Shown one piece after another: positions 48,215-57,466 of a stretch of 64,000 bases of DNA (position 1 is its first letter; each line of letters opens with the position of its first letter). Origin of the DNA: Nocardia beijingensis NBRC 16342 (lineage in GTDB: Bacteria > Actinomycetota > Actinomycetes > Mycobacteriales > Mycobacteriaceae); NCBI RefSeq assembly GCF_001612785.1, contig NZ_BDBC01000049.1, forward strand, positions 1-64,000, given 5' to 3'. The position numbers were made by a program, and so were the translations under genes. The notes beneath the pieces were generated by a model. The model saw only the letters and a list, made by a program, of their open reading frames with translations. It ran no database searches and had not been told where the DNA came from.

Positions 48215-50974
48215 CTAGCCCGAGTTGCGCAGGGCGGTGGCCAGGCCGTTCATGGTCAGCAGGATGCCGCGTTTCACCAGTTCGGAGTCGTCCCCGGCGC
48301 GCAGGCGGCGCAACAGCTCCACCTGCATCTGGTTCAGCGGCTCCAGGTAGGGGAAGCGGTTGTGGATCGACTCGGCCAGCGACGGGTTGTCGGCCAGCAG
48401 GTGGTCATTGCCGGTGATCGCGGCGTGCATGCGGACGGTTCTGGCGTGTTCGTCGCGGATCATGCCGAAGATGTGCTCGCGCAGGGCCACATCGTCCACG
48501 AGTTCCGCGTAGCGGGCGGCGATGTCCAGATCGCTCTTGGCCATCACCTGCGCCAAGTTGGACAGCACCGTGCGGAAGAACGGCCACCGGCGGTACAGAT
48601 CGGTCAAGGTCGCCAGCCGCTCCGGGTCGCCGCCGATCCACTCCTCCAGCGCGGCGCCGGTGCCGTACCAGCCCGGCAGCATCACCCGCGACTGGCTCCA
48701 CGACATCACCCACGGGATGGCGCGCAGGTCCGCGACCGAATTCGTCGGCTTGCGGGAGGCGGGCCTGCTGCCGATGTTCAGATCGCCCACCTCGGCGACC
48801 GGCGTCGACTGCCGGAAGTACTCGACGAATCCTGGCGTCTCGTGCACCAGCCGCGCGTACGCGGCGCGGGCGCGAGCCGCCAGGTCGTCCATGATGCCGT
48901 AGGACGGCTCGGCATCGGCGCCGAGGCCCTCCACGTCCAGCAGCGTCGACTCCAGGGTGCCCGCGATCAGCGACTCCAGATTGCGGTGCGCCGCACCGGG
49001 TTCGGCGTATTTCGCGGCGATCACCTCGCCCTGCTCGGTGAGCCGCAGCGAGCCGCGCACCGCCCCGGCGGGCTGGGCGAGGATCGCGTCGTAGCTGCGG
49101 CCGCCGCCGCGACCGACGGTGCCGCCGCGGCCGTGGAACAGCCGCAACCGGATGCCGGTCTTGCGGGCGACCTCGACCAGATCCAGTTCGGCCCGGTACA
49201 GCGCCCAGTTGGCCGCCAGATATCCGCCGTCCTTGTTGGAGTCGGAGTAGCCGAGCATCACTTCTTGGCGCATTCCCCGCGCGGCCACCAGATCGCGGTA
49301 GACCGGCACCTCCAGCGCCGCCGACAGCGTGGCCGCGCCCGCGCCGAGGTCCTCGATGGTCTCGAACAGCGGGACGATGCCCACCGGGCAGCTCGGCGGC
49401 CCGTCCGGCTCCCCAGGGTCGAGCAGTCCGCCTTCCTTCAGCAACAGGGCGGCCTCGAGCAGATCGCTGACCGACGTGCACATGCTGATGATGTAGTTCG
49501 GCACCGCCTCCCGGCCGAGGGTGTCCACCACCTCGCGGGCGGCGCGGACGATGCCGAGTTCCTTGTCCGCCAGTTCGCTCAGCCGGGCGTGCGGCCCGAG
49601 CAGCGGGCGACGGGTGCGCAGTTCGGCGGCGAGCAGTTCCACCCGTTCCGGTTCCGGCAGGCTCGCGTAGTCGGTATGCACCCCGGCCCAGGCCAGCAGT
49701 TCGGCGACGACCTGTTCGTGCACCTCGGAGTTCTGGCGCATGTCCAGGCTCTGCAAATGGAAGCCGAATGTCTCCACGGCGTGCCGCAGCGCGGCGAGCC
49801 GGTCGTCGGCGAGCAGGCCGTCGCCGCTGCGCCGCAGCGAGGCGTCGATCGCGTCCAGGTCGTCCAGCACGGCCTGCGGAGCCGGGTAGGGCCGCGCTCC
49901 TTCGTCCAGTCCGTTCGGCGGCGCCTCCCCGAGCGCGGCCAGGGCGGTGGCGGTCAGCCTGGCCCGGATATGGTGCAGCGCACGGCGATACGGCTCGTCG
50001 GCGTGCGTGGCCGGATCGGGGTACCCGCGCTCGGCGAGCGCGGCGACCTCGGGCGTCACGGCCACCAGCCGGGCCGACAACGCCAGCGTCTTCTCCAGTT
50101 CAACCAGCTCGCGCAGGTAGCGCTCGAACGCGACGCCCGCGGCGCGGTAGGCGGCCTGCCGCACCACCTCGGCGGTGACGTACGGGTTGCCGTCGCGGTC
50201 GCCGCCGATCCACGAGCCGGGACGCAGCATCGGGCGCGGCAGCAGCTCGACGCCAGGCCAGCGCGAGCGCAGCGCGGCGCGCACCTCGGCGTTGATCGCC
50301 GGGATCACGTCGAACAGGGTCAGGTCGTAGTAGCGCAGACCCACCGAGATCTCGTCCTGGATGCGCAAGCGGGCCAAGCGGATCAGCGCGGTACGCCACA
50401 GGCTCAGCACCTGGCGGCGGATGCGCCGCTCCAGGTCGGCCCGCTCGCGCTCGTTCTCGGCGTAGCGCAGGCGCAGGCGCATCAACTCGGTGATCCTGGC
50501 CTGCGCGTCGAAGACGGTGCGGCGGCGCGTCTCCGTGGGGTGCGCGGTGATCACCGGCGACACCAGCGCGTCGGACAGCAGGTCCGCCACCCGCGTCGCG
50601 TCCAGCGCCGCCGCGTCCAGCTTGCGGTAGGTGGCCGCCAGCGACGAGTCCTGCGGCGGTTCGCCCGCCGTCTCGTGCGCGGCACGGCGGCGGTCGCGCT
50701 GGATGTCCTCGGCCAGATTGGCCAGCAGCACGAAGTAGCTGAACGCGCGGATGAGCGGAAGGGCCACCGCGATGTCCACGCCGTGCAGCATCTCCGCGAC
50801 GGCGCTGCGCCCGACCTCCTCGCGGCGCACCCGGAACGCCTCGATGCGCACCCGCTCGATGAGGTCGAAGACCTCCGGCCCCTCGTGGTCGCGAATGGTG
50901 TCACCGAGCACGCCACCGAGAAACCGGATGTCGTCACGCAGCGGCCGGATGGCGTCCTGCTGGGTCTCGCTCAT
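48215..50974 (-). CDS. ppc: Phosphoenolpyruvate carboxylase
   Basis: 919 residues from the ATG at 50974 (GGTGA 5 nt upstream; an ATG at 50986 would add four). It carboxylates PEP to oxaloacetate to refill the TCA cycle. The catalytic His is in VITAHPTETRRRTV (about 150-165), and the glycine-rich FHGRGGTVGRGGG and MLGYSDSNKDGGYLAANW blocks are intact. The C-terminus NGLATALRNSG is the usual end, with Ser-Gly in place of the common Thr-Gly. Full-length and apparently functional. Confidence 0.95.
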   Translation of the reverse strand: MSETQQDAIRPLRDDIRFLGGVLGDTIRDHEGPEVFDLIERVRIEAFRVRREEVGRSAVAEMLHGVDIAVALPLIRAFSYFVLLANLAEDIQRDRRRAAHETAGEPPQDSSLAATYRKLDAAALDATRVADLLSDALVSPVITAHPTETRRRTVFDAQARITELMRLRLRYAENERERADLERRIRRQVLSLWRTALIRLARLRIQDEISVGLRYYDLTLFDVIPAINAEVRAALRSRWPGVELLPRPMLRPGSWIGGDRDGNPYVTAEVVRQAAYRAAGVAFERYLRELVELEKTLALSARLVAVTPEVAALAERGYPDPATHADEPYRRALHHIRARLTATALAALGEAPPNGLDEGARPYPAPQAVLDDLDAIDASLRRSGDGLLADDRLAALRHAVETFGFHLQSLDMRQNSEVHEQVVAELLAWAGVHTDYASLPEPERVELLAAELRTRRPLLGPHARLSELADKELGIVRAAREVVDTLGREAVPNYIISMCTSVSDLLEAALLLKEGGLLDPGEPDGPPSCPVGIVPLFETIEDLGAGAATLSAALEVPVYRDLVAARGMRQEVMLGYSDSNKDGGYLAANWALYRAELDLVEVARKTGIRLRLFHGRGGTVGRGGGRSYDAILAQPAGAVRGSLRLTEQGEVIAAKYAEPGAAHRNLESLIAGTLESTLLDVEGLGADAEPSYGIMDDLAARARAAYARLVHETPGFVEYFRQSTPVAEVGDLNIGSRPASRKPTNSVADLRAIPWVMSWSQSRVMLPGWYGTGAALEEWIGGDPERLATLTDLYRRWPFFRTVLSNLAQVMAKSDLDIAARYAELVDDVALREHIFGMIRDEHARTVRMHAAITGNDHLLADNPSLAESIHNRFPYLEPLNQMQVELLRRLRAGDDSELVKRGILLTMNGLATALRNSG

Positions 50975-51052
50975 CGTTTCACCCATGATCAGACAGTATT
51001 GCCCTCCGGCCCGCCGGGGAATGCGACGCGGCCCACACCGGCCGGGCCCGGC

Positions 51053-51472
51053 TCAGCCGGGCAGTTCGGAGAAGCGCAGGTAGTTGCCCCACGGGTCACG
51101 GAATCCGCAGTCACGGACGCCGTACGGCTGCGTGATCGGCTCCTGCGTCACCTCGACCCCGGCGTCGCGCAGCCGGGCGAACGTGGCGTCCACGGCATCG
51201 GTGGTGAAGATCAACGTGCCCTGCGCGCCGCTGGCCAGCCGCGCCCGCGCGGCCGCTGCGGCCGCCTCGTCCGGCACCATCTCGGGGGTCTCCAGAATGA
51301 ACTCGATGCCGGGCTGCTTCGCCGGACCGACGGTCAGCCAGCGTCCACCGGCGAACGGCAGGTCCGCACGCACTTCGAGGCCGATCACGTCACGGTAGAA
51401 CTCCAGGGCCTTGTCCTGGTCAGCGACCAGCACGCCGATGTGGGTGAGGGCGAAGTCCGCGCCGTTGCTCAT
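51053..51472 (-). CDS. VOC (glyoxalase/bleomycin-resistance-like) protein
   Basis: 139 residues from the ATG at 51472, with AGGAGC 6 nt upstream. Two beta-alpha-beta-beta-beta units: LTHIGVLVADQDKALEFYRDVIGLEV at the start and VTQEPITQPYGVRDCGFRDPWGNYLRFSEL at the end. One metal-ligand His is in the first strand; the Glu of the last strand is in FSELPG. Small dioxygenase, isomerase or binding proteins of this group cannot be assigned a substrate from sequence alone. Confidence 0.82.
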   Translation of the reverse strand: MSNGADFALTHIGVLVADQDKALEFYRDVIGLEVRADLPFAGGRWLTVGPAKQPGIEFILETPEMVPDEAAAAAARARLASGAQGTLIFTTDAVDATFARLRDAGVEVTQEPITQPYGVRDCGFRDPWGNYLRFSELPG

Positions 51473-51656
51473 GATGATGCTCCTTCTCTTCGTCAGGGCC
51501 GGGCAACAGTACAGACGACGCGCGCGCGGCGAATTCATCGGTGCTCGGCGCACTACCGCCGGCCGGCGCGCGGGTCGGCGTCGAACGCCGCATCCGACAA
51601 GGTCACGCGCCCGCCGTCCGGCCGGTGGCGCGCCGGGCACGGCACCGGCCGACGGC

Positions 51657-52241
51657 TCAGCCCGCGTCCAGGGCGGTGAGGTGATCCGCTCGGTGCGACA
51701 GCACCTGTTCGAGCAGCGAGACCAACACCTCTTTGACCGAATCACGTTTCCTGGCATCGCATTCCAGCACCGGGATCCAGTCGTCGAGTTCGAGCGCCTC
51801 CCGGACCTCGGCGAGGTCGAAGCGGGTGCCGCCGTCGAACCGGTTGACCGCGACGACGAAAGGCGTGCCGCGCCCTTCGAAGTAGTCCAGCACCGGGTAG
51901 CAGTCGTCGACGCGGCCGGTGTCCACCACGATCACCGCGCCGAGCGCACCGTCGACCAGGTCGTCCCACAGGAAGACGAAACGGTCCTGGCCCGGCGTGC
52001 CGAACAGGTACAGCAGCAGCGAGCTGTCCAGGGTGATGCGCCCGAAATCCAGGGCGACGGTGGTCTGCGTCTTGTCGGCCCGGTGTCCCGCGTCGTCCAC
52101 GCCGACGGCCATCTCGGTCATCGCCGCCTCGGTCACCAACGGCTCGATTTCGGAGATGGCTCCGATGAACGTCGTCTTCCCTACCCCGAACCCGCCGCTG
52201 ACCACGATTTTCACCGAGGACGGCATGGTGGGCGTTCGCAT
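51657..52241 (-). CDS. Conservon small GTPase (CvnD-type)
   Basis: 194 residues from the ATG at 52241, overlapping nothing but adjoining the DUF742 stop; TTG 52259 and ATG 52226 are alternatives. Ras-like G domain: P-loop VVSGGFGVGKTTFIGAI, switch II region LLLYLFGTPGQDRFVFLWDDL and base-recognition VAVNRFDGG (NRxD in place of NKxD). This is the GTPase of actinobacterial conservons, where sensor, roadblock, DUF742 and G protein form a membrane-associated signalling set like a eukaryotic GPCR-G protein pair (from literature). Last gene of the operon. Confidence 0.9.
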   Translation of the reverse strand: MRTPTMPSSVKIVVSGGFGVGKTTFIGAISEIEPLVTEAAMTEMAVGVDDAGHRADKTQTTVALDFGRITLDSSLLLYLFGTPGQDRFVFLWDDLVDGALGAVIVVDTGRVDDCYPVLDYFEGRGTPFVVAVNRFDGGTRFDLAEVREALELDDWIPVLECDARKRDSVKEVLVSLLEQVLSHRADHLTALDAG

Positions 52242-52242
52242 G

Positions 52243-52587
52243 TCAGAGTGCACGGACAAGGTCCCTGATCCTCTCGATGGCGGCGGCGGTGAGCTGGTCG
52301 GCGGAGCGCACGGAGACGTGCCCGGTGGCGGCCAGATCGCTGACCACGACCTTGGCGACGCCGATCGGGACGCCGAGCGCGACGCCGATCTCGGCGATGG
52401 AGTGCGGCCGCTGGCACAGCCGTACGAGAGTGCGCTGCTCGAAGCGCAGCGGCGCGGACAGCGCGGCCGGGTCGGCCCACACCATCGTCTCGATGCGCAG
52501 TCCGTCCAGCAGCGGTGTGGTGCGCCCGGCGGTGACCACGAAGGGGCGCACGAAACGGTCTGGCCCGAAGGCGGGTTCGTGTCTCAT
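52243..52587 (-). CDS. DUF742 conservon protein (CvnC-type)
   Basis: 114 residues. DUF742: FVRPFVVTAGRTTPLLDGLRIETMVWADP at the start, then a winged-helix-like part with LVRLCQRPHSIAEIGVALGVPIGVAKVVVSDLAATGHVSV. The ATG overlaps the roadblock stop (ATGA). In the conservon it links the sensor and roadblock to the GTPase; the precise role is not established. Confidence 0.9.
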   Translation of the reverse strand: MRHEPAFGPDRFVRPFVVTAGRTTPLLDGLRIETMVWADPAALSAPLRFEQRTLVRLCQRPHSIAEIGVALGVPIGVAKVVVSDLAATGHVSVRSADQLTAAAIERIRDLVRAL

Positions 52588-53012
52588 CGCCGCAGTGACC
52601 CGCGCAATTCGGCGATGAGCGCGGGGTCGAGCAGCGCGCCGGCGCGCTCGGCGAGCACCGCCATCTCGTAGCCGACCAGGCCGACGTCGCAACCGCTGTC
52701 GGCGATCACGCCGAGACAGCTGCCGTCCCCCATGGCGGAGACCAGCAGGAACCCGCGTTTCATCTCGATCATGATCAGCTTCAGGCCGTCGAAGGAGTAA
52801 CTGCGTGAGGCGCTGCGGGCCAGCCCGGTCAGCCCGGACACCATCGCGGCGAGCCGGTCGGCGGAGGCGCGGTCCAAGCCGTCGGACATGGCGATGAGCA
52901 GGCCGTCGGAGGACACCGCGACCGCCTCGCGCACACCGTCGGTCGCGCGAACGAAGTTGGCCAGCATCCAATTGAACGTGTGCGGGTCGGCGCTCGATAT
53001 GTGGGTGGTCAC
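52584..53012 (-). CDS. Roadblock/LC7 conservon protein (CvnB-type)
   Basis: 142 residues from a GTG that overlaps the sensor stop. Roadblock/LC7 fold: FNWMLANFVRATDGVREAVAVSSDGLLIAMSDGLDRASADRLAAMVSGLTGLA. Roadblock proteins act as GTPase-activating or adaptor partners of small G proteins such as MglA; here it should act on the GTPase at 51657. Immediately followed by the DUF742 gene. Confidence 0.92.
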   Translation of the reverse strand: MTTHISSADPHTFNWMLANFVRATDGVREAVAVSSDGLLIAMSDGLDRASADRLAAMVSGLTGLARSASRSYSFDGLKLIMIEMKRGFLLVSAMGDGSCLGVIADSGCDVGLVGYEMAVLAERAGALLDPALIAELRGSLRR

Positions 53013-55588
53013 CGGATCTCCTCTGTCATGGTCGCGGGCTGGAGTTCTGACGCCGCGGCGGCGGCGTGGACGCGGTCGTTGCGCGCGGGAGCGGCGTGCC
53101 GTGCGGGCGCGCCGCGCTGATGTCCCGCCCGGAAGGCGGACAGCATGCCGCGGATCTCCTCGGGCGAGCGCTCGACCACGGGCGCCTGCTCCGCACGGGG
53201 CGCCGCCTCGGGCCGCACGCTCGCTGCCGCGGCGCGAGCCTTCTTGTTTCGTTTCACCAAGCCGTTCTCGGTGTACCGAGCCGCGGGTTCGTCCGGAGCC
53301 GAACCGGATGGACCTCCCGCGCGGCGGGATTCGACCAGGCCTGCGCTCGCCACCGACTCGGATCGCGCCACGACGAGCTGGGTGTAGGGCGCCGATCCGG
53401 CGACCGGCCCGTCAGTCCCAGTGGTCGGCCCGCCAGCCGCAGTGGTCGGCCCGCCAGCCCCGGTGGTCCGCCCGCCAGCCGCGGTGGTCGCCGCGGTGGC
53501 CGCACCCGGCTGCGGCGAACTCGAACCGAGGGCAGCGGAATCGCGCACGGTGGCGGTGTGGGAGGCGGGCGCGGTTGCCCGCCCGGCCGGGGCCTGTCCG
53601 ATGGACTCCTCGCGCGGTTGCGGCTCGCTGTCGAGCATGCCGGGCGGCAGGGTCAGGCGCGCGACGATGCCGCTGACCGGGGAAGCGCTGAGTTCCACGC
53701 CGATACCGAGCCGCTCGGCGAGCCTGCCGACCACGTAGTGGCCGAGATGACGGGTTGGCGCGACGACGAAGTCCTGCTCGCCGCGCAACCGCGCGTTGGC
53801 CTGGGCCAATTGCTCGGCGGGCATGCCGACGCCGTGATCGACCACCGCGAGCAGGTACCCGTTCGGCCCGGCGCGGCCGTAGATCTCCACCTCGACATCC
53901 GGCGGGGAGAACGCGAGCCCGTTCTCGACCAACTCCGCCAGCATGTGGGCCAGCTCGCTGGCCGCCGCGCCGGTGATGAGCACCTCGTCCATCCGCCGCA
54001 GCGCCACCCTGCGATAGTCGTCGACCTCGGACAACCCCGCGCGGATCACGTCGCTCAGCGGGATCGGTTCGGCCCAGCGGCGCGGGCCCGCCTCACCGAC
54101 CAGCACCAGCAGGCTCTCGGCGTTGCGGCGCATCCTGGTGGCCAGATGGTCGAGCTCGAACAGGTTCGACAGCGCCTTGGGATCGAGCTCCTCGCGCTCG
54201 AATTCGCTGATCAGGCCGAGCTGGCGGCGCACGAGATTCTGATTGCGGCGAGCCAGGCTGACCATCGACTCGGTGGTGTTGCGGCGCACCAGCGCCTGCT
54301 CCGACGCGAGGTCGAAGGCGGTGGACTGGACCCGATCCAGCGCGCGGGCCACGGCGGCGATCTCGACGCTCGCCCCGGGCGGCGTCCGCACCGGGACCGG
54401 CGGGTCCGGCGGCCGGGTGTCGTCGCCGGTGCGCCAGGCCGAGATCACCTCGGGCAGCCGCCGACCGGACACGTCGTCGGCATCCGCGGCCAGCGTGGCC
54501 AGCGGCCGGACGATCGCGCGCACCGCGGCGACGACCAGAGCCACCTCCACCGCGATCGCCGCCAGCGCGGCGAGCACGAACGCGCCGAGGGTCACGGCGG
54601 CGGCGCGGCGCAACACTCCCGCGCGCTGCCGCACGTCGGCGCCGACCGACTGCTGCACCGTGCGCTGCTCGTCGATGACCGCGGTCATCCGGGCCCACCA
54701 GGCGATCGGATCGACCGGACGCGCCAGCGGCCCGGCGCTGGAGGCGATCGCGATGTTCTCCGCCTCCGCGGCCGCGACCGCGTCGGCGCCGTCCAGCACG
54801 GCGTCCAGTCGCGCCTGCTGTGCCCCGGTCGCGTCGCGGGCGAACGCGGCCAGACCGGCCAGCTTCGCCGCCCGGATGTCGAGGAACTGCACGTACTCGC
54901 CAGGGCCGAACGCGTCGGCGGCGAAGACGCCGTTCAGGAACCCGCGCTCGCGGGCCGTCTGCTCCTTCGCCTCACCCAGCGCGTACAGCGCTTGCAGCCC
55001 GTGCCGGACCACCGGGTCCGCGGCCTGGTCGAGACCGAGGAACAGGTGGTTCAGCGCGTCGATGGCGTCGGTGTAGTACTGGAACGCTGCCTGCCGGGAC
55101 GTGCGGCGCTCGTCGATCCTGGACCTGGTCGCGTCCAGGTCGGTGAGCGGCCGGGTGGCGGCTCGCACCCGCTCCGCGCCGGGCGGTCCGTCCGCCACCG
55201 CCTGCCGCAGGGCCTGCAAGGCGCGGTCGACCGCGCCGCGCTGATCGTCCACCGGCTGCCGCAGGCGTTGGTCGCCGCCGAGCAGGCCATTGGTCAGGCC
55301 GCGCTCGCGCTGCGTCTCGTGCACCAGATCCTGCACCGTCAGCGCCAGCGCCACCCCGGCCACCGTGTCCTCGCTCTTCCGGTACGCGTCCAGCTCGCCG
55401 GCCACCTTCGCGCCGAGCAAGGCGAGCACCAGCACGAGCGACACCACGAGGATGCGGGCCAGCTGCCCGCGGATGGTTCGCGGCCGCACTATTCCGCTGC
55501 CGGACACCTGGCGTTCACCGTCGAGGGTGCGGAGCGCGACAGCCGGTGTGCCGCCGGAATTCTCCGGTCGTCCAGGTGACCGCTCCAC
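53009..55588 (-). CDS. Conservon histidine-kinase-like sensor with NIT domain (CvnA-type)
   Basis: 859 residues from GTG with GGAGGAG upstream. An N-terminal transmembrane helix (about 40-65) is followed by a nitrate/nitrite-sensor-type (NIT) domain (about 75-310; ETQRERGLTNGLL, TARERGFLNGVF), a second helix (about 330-360) and a HAMP-like linker. A dimerisation region (NTTESMVSLARRNQNLVRRQL) and HATPase domain (LAELVENGLAFSP; DHGVGMP) follow to about 655. The remaining about 200 residues are low-complexity, with a seven-residue repeat (see 53411-53494). No phospho-acceptor His in a standard HisKA context is visible, as usual for CvnA. Overlaps the roadblock gene by 4 bp. Confidence 0.9.
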   Translation of the reverse strand: MERSPGRPENSGGTPAVALRTLDGERQVSGSGIVRPRTIRGQLARILVVSLVLVLALLGAKVAGELDAYRKSEDTVAGVALALTVQDLVHETQRERGLTNGLLGGDQRLRQPVDDQRGAVDRALQALRQAVADGPPGAERVRAATRPLTDLDATRSRIDERRTSRQAAFQYYTDAIDALNHLFLGLDQAADPVVRHGLQALYALGEAKEQTARERGFLNGVFAADAFGPGEYVQFLDIRAAKLAGLAAFARDATGAQQARLDAVLDGADAVAAAEAENIAIASSAGPLARPVDPIAWWARMTAVIDEQRTVQQSVGADVRQRAGVLRRAAAVTLGAFVLAALAAIAVEVALVVAAVRAIVRPLATLAADADDVSGRRLPEVISAWRTGDDTRPPDPPVPVRTPPGASVEIAAVARALDRVQSTAFDLASEQALVRRNTTESMVSLARRNQNLVRRQLGLISEFEREELDPKALSNLFELDHLATRMRRNAESLLVLVGEAGPRRWAEPIPLSDVIRAGLSEVDDYRRVALRRMDEVLITGAAASELAHMLAELVENGLAFSPPDVEVEIYGRAGPNGYLLAVVDHGVGMPAEQLAQANARLRGEQDFVVAPTRHLGHYVVGRLAERLGIGVELSASPVSGIVARLTLPPGMLDSEPQPREESIGQAPAGRATAPASHTATVRDSAALGSSSPQPGAATAATTAAGGRTTGAGGPTTAAGGPTTGTDGPVAGSAPYTQLVVARSESVASAGLVESRRAGGPSGSAPDEPAARYTENGLVKRNKKARAAAASVRPEAAPRAEQAPVVERSPEEIRGMLSAFRAGHQRGAPARHAAPARNDRVHAAAAASELQPATMTEEIR
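53411..53494. repeat. Four 21-bp tandem repeats inside the sensor gene
   Basis: Four 21-bp units (53411-53431, 53432-53452, 53453-53473, 53474-53494), each containing GTGGTC-like cores, encode a seven-residue GGPTTAA-type repeat in the C-terminal linker. In-frame, so copy number can change without breaking the gene. Confidence 0.85.
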
Positions 55589-55638
55589 CCTCTGCTCCTC
55601 CGATCAGCCGCCGCAGCGAGCACGCGGAAATCAAGGGG

Positions 55639-55667
55639 AAACTGTCACAGACCCCACCCTTCGTCAA
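55639..55667 (-). promoter_or_regulatory. Candidate sigma-A-type promoter of the conservon
   Basis: On the minus strand TTGACG (55662-55667), a 17-bp spacer and CAGTTT (55639-55644) lie about 50 bp before the sensor GTG. The -35 matches consensus in five positions; the -10 keeps the second A and final T. Confidence 0.4.
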
Positions 55668-55869
55668 CGCGAAAATCGGGCAAAACGGACACTGTGCGGA
55701 CTTCTATACACACTGGCAACGAGGGGTTACGAGCACGACAAAACCGGCCTCCCCGCACGCGAGCGGAAGCCGGATACCGTTGCCGCATACCCGCCTTCGC
55801 CCGCCGCGAAACCTCACGGCCCGACTCTGATACAGTCCGGCGCGACACACCGGAGGGCAAGAGGGCTGG

Positions 55870-56397
55870 ATGGCGCACCGAATCACGTTGATTCCCTTGA
55901 CGATCGCACTCGCGTTGGGACTGGCCGCCTGCGGCGACGACTCCGGCGGTTCGCCCGCGGCGACCACCACACCGGCCGCGAGCACGGCCACGCAGCTCTT
56001 CGATCCCTGCACCGGCATCCCCGACGCCGCGCTGACGAGCGCCGGACTCGACCCTGCCAGCAAGCAGGTCGGCGTGGGCGGTGTGCAGCAGCCCGGCTGG
56101 GAGATCTGCGGATGGAAGGGCGCCGACTTCACCCTCGGCGTGTTCTCCAACGGAATGTCCGTGGCCGAGTTCGAGCGGAAGCCGGGCAACGTCGACTTCC
56201 AGGATGTCACCATCGCCGGGCGGCCCGGCCGCCAGTTCCGCGTCGACGACGCCGCCAAAGACCAGATGTGCGACGTGCTCTTCCCGGCCCGGCAGGGCCT
56301 GCTGCAACTGACCCTCGTCAACAAGACCGCGGACGCGAACCCCTGCGATCGCCTGGCCACCATCGGCCAAGCGATCGTCCCGGCGCTGCCGAAGTAG
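55870..56397 (+). CDS. DUF3558 lipoprotein
   Basis: 175 residues. A lipoprotein signal peptide of about 20 residues ends in LGLAAC with the lipidated Cys at about position 21; a Ser/Gly/Thr-rich linker follows. The domain starts at LFDPCTGIPDAALTSAGLDP, the DUF3558 signature, with paired cysteines (DPCTGI, EICGWK, MCDVL, NPCDRL). This family is common in mycolic-acid actinobacteria; function is unknown. It sits on the outer face of the membrane and is divergent from the conservon operon. Confidence 0.88.
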   Translation: MAHRITLIPLTIALALGLAACGDDSGGSPAATTTPAASTATQLFDPCTGIPDAALTSAGLDPASKQVGVGGVQQPGWEICGWKGADFTLGVFSNGMSVAEFERKPGNVDFQDVTIAGRPGRQFRVDDAAKDQMCDVLFPARQGLLQLTLVNKTADANPCDRLATIGQAIVPALPK

Positions 56398-56400
56398 CGG

Positions 56401-57423
56401 TCAGCTTCCAGCCAGGATGGCGAGCACCTCGTCGGAGGTGTAGAAGGGGGCGAGGCGCTCCCGGATCAGCCCGGCGAGAACGCCGTCGCGCTTCGCGCCC
56501 TCGATGACCGCCGGGCCGTACCGCAGGATCTCCTTGACGATGTCGTCACCGGTCAGGCCCAGTTCGGGCAGCATGGCCGCCAAGGTGTAATCGCCGTACT
56601 TGGTGAAGAACACCTCCACGCACTCGTCGATGAGCAGGCCGAAATACTCCTTCTCCCTGGTGGTGACGGCGATCTCGTAGCACAGCAGCACCAGCTCGTT
56701 GAGGTCCTTCTGGCTGAGGTAGTCGCGCAGGCCGCTGACCGGTTCGTCGGCGTGCAGATCCCAGAACTCCATCGCGGCGGCGTGCACCGGGGCGTCGCGC
56801 AGCATCTCGCGGATGGCGTTGTTGGTGCGCTTGAGCGCGAACAGCGCGCCCTTGCCCGCCAGGTCGCCGACGAACGTACCGTCGGCGGCCTTCTTGGCGC
56901 GATTGGCCGCGGACTGACCCAGCGACATCAGCGAGGACACCCCCGGGATCTTCTCCGCGCGCTCCCGGTTCGCCTGCACGAAATCGTTGATCAGCTTGTC
57001 CACGAACTTCGAGGCGACGGTCGCCACCAGCGGGCTCTCGGTGAGCCGGTCCAGGATGCGCTCCTGGGCCTGGTGCATGCCGAAAATCTTCTCCAGCAGC
57101 GCCTCCACCGGCTCGCGCTCGACCACTTCGCCGAGCGTGTAGTCGTTGTTGGCGGCGATGTGGTCGTAGATCGAGTCGGCGAACACCCCGACCATGTCGG
57201 CGAAAACCGGACTGCCGCCGATCAACTCGACCACCGTGCGGACGGTCTGCTTGGCTTGCTCGAGCTCCACGACGTCCCGGAAGACGAGCGTGTCGGCCAC
57301 CCCGAGCACCGCCTCGGTGTCGCGCGCGACCACCTCCGCGAAACGCTCGCCGGTCACCTCGGCGAGCAGGTACGCCACCTGGGCGTCCAGTAACCGTTCG
57401 GCGATCTCACGCGGCTCGCTCAT
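56401..57423 (-). CDS. Conserved protein of unknown function, mostly helical
   Basis: 340 residues. It has no signal peptide or clear transmembrane helix and is predicted almost fully alpha-helical with many acidic residues. Recognisable stretches are AQVAYLLAEVTGERFAEVVARDTEAVLGVADTL and the C-terminal EYFGLLIDECVEVFFTKYGDYTLAAML. I do not recognise the family with certainty; similar proteins occur in actinobacteria. It is 4 bp convergent to the lipoprotein stop and 43 bp downstream of another unknown gene on the same strand, so those two may be cotranscribed. Function unknown. Confidence 0.7.
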   Translation of the reverse strand: MSEPREIAERLLDAQVAYLLAEVTGERFAEVVARDTEAVLGVADTLVFRDVVELEQAKQTVRTVVELIGGSPVFADMVGVFADSIYDHIAANNDYTLGEVVEREPVEALLEKIFGMHQAQERILDRLTESPLVATVASKFVDKLINDFVQANRERAEKIPGVSSLMSLGQSAANRAKKAADGTFVGDLAGKGALFALKRTNNAIREMLRDAPVHAAAMEFWDLHADEPVSGLRDYLSQKDLNELVLLCYEIAVTTREKEYFGLLIDECVEVFFTKYGDYTLAAMLPELGLTGDDIVKEILRYGPAVIEGAKRDGVLAGLIRERLAPFYTSDEVLAILAGS

Positions 57424-57466
57424 CGAATTCCACCCATCACACCTCGTCCGGCGCGCCCGGCGCGGA

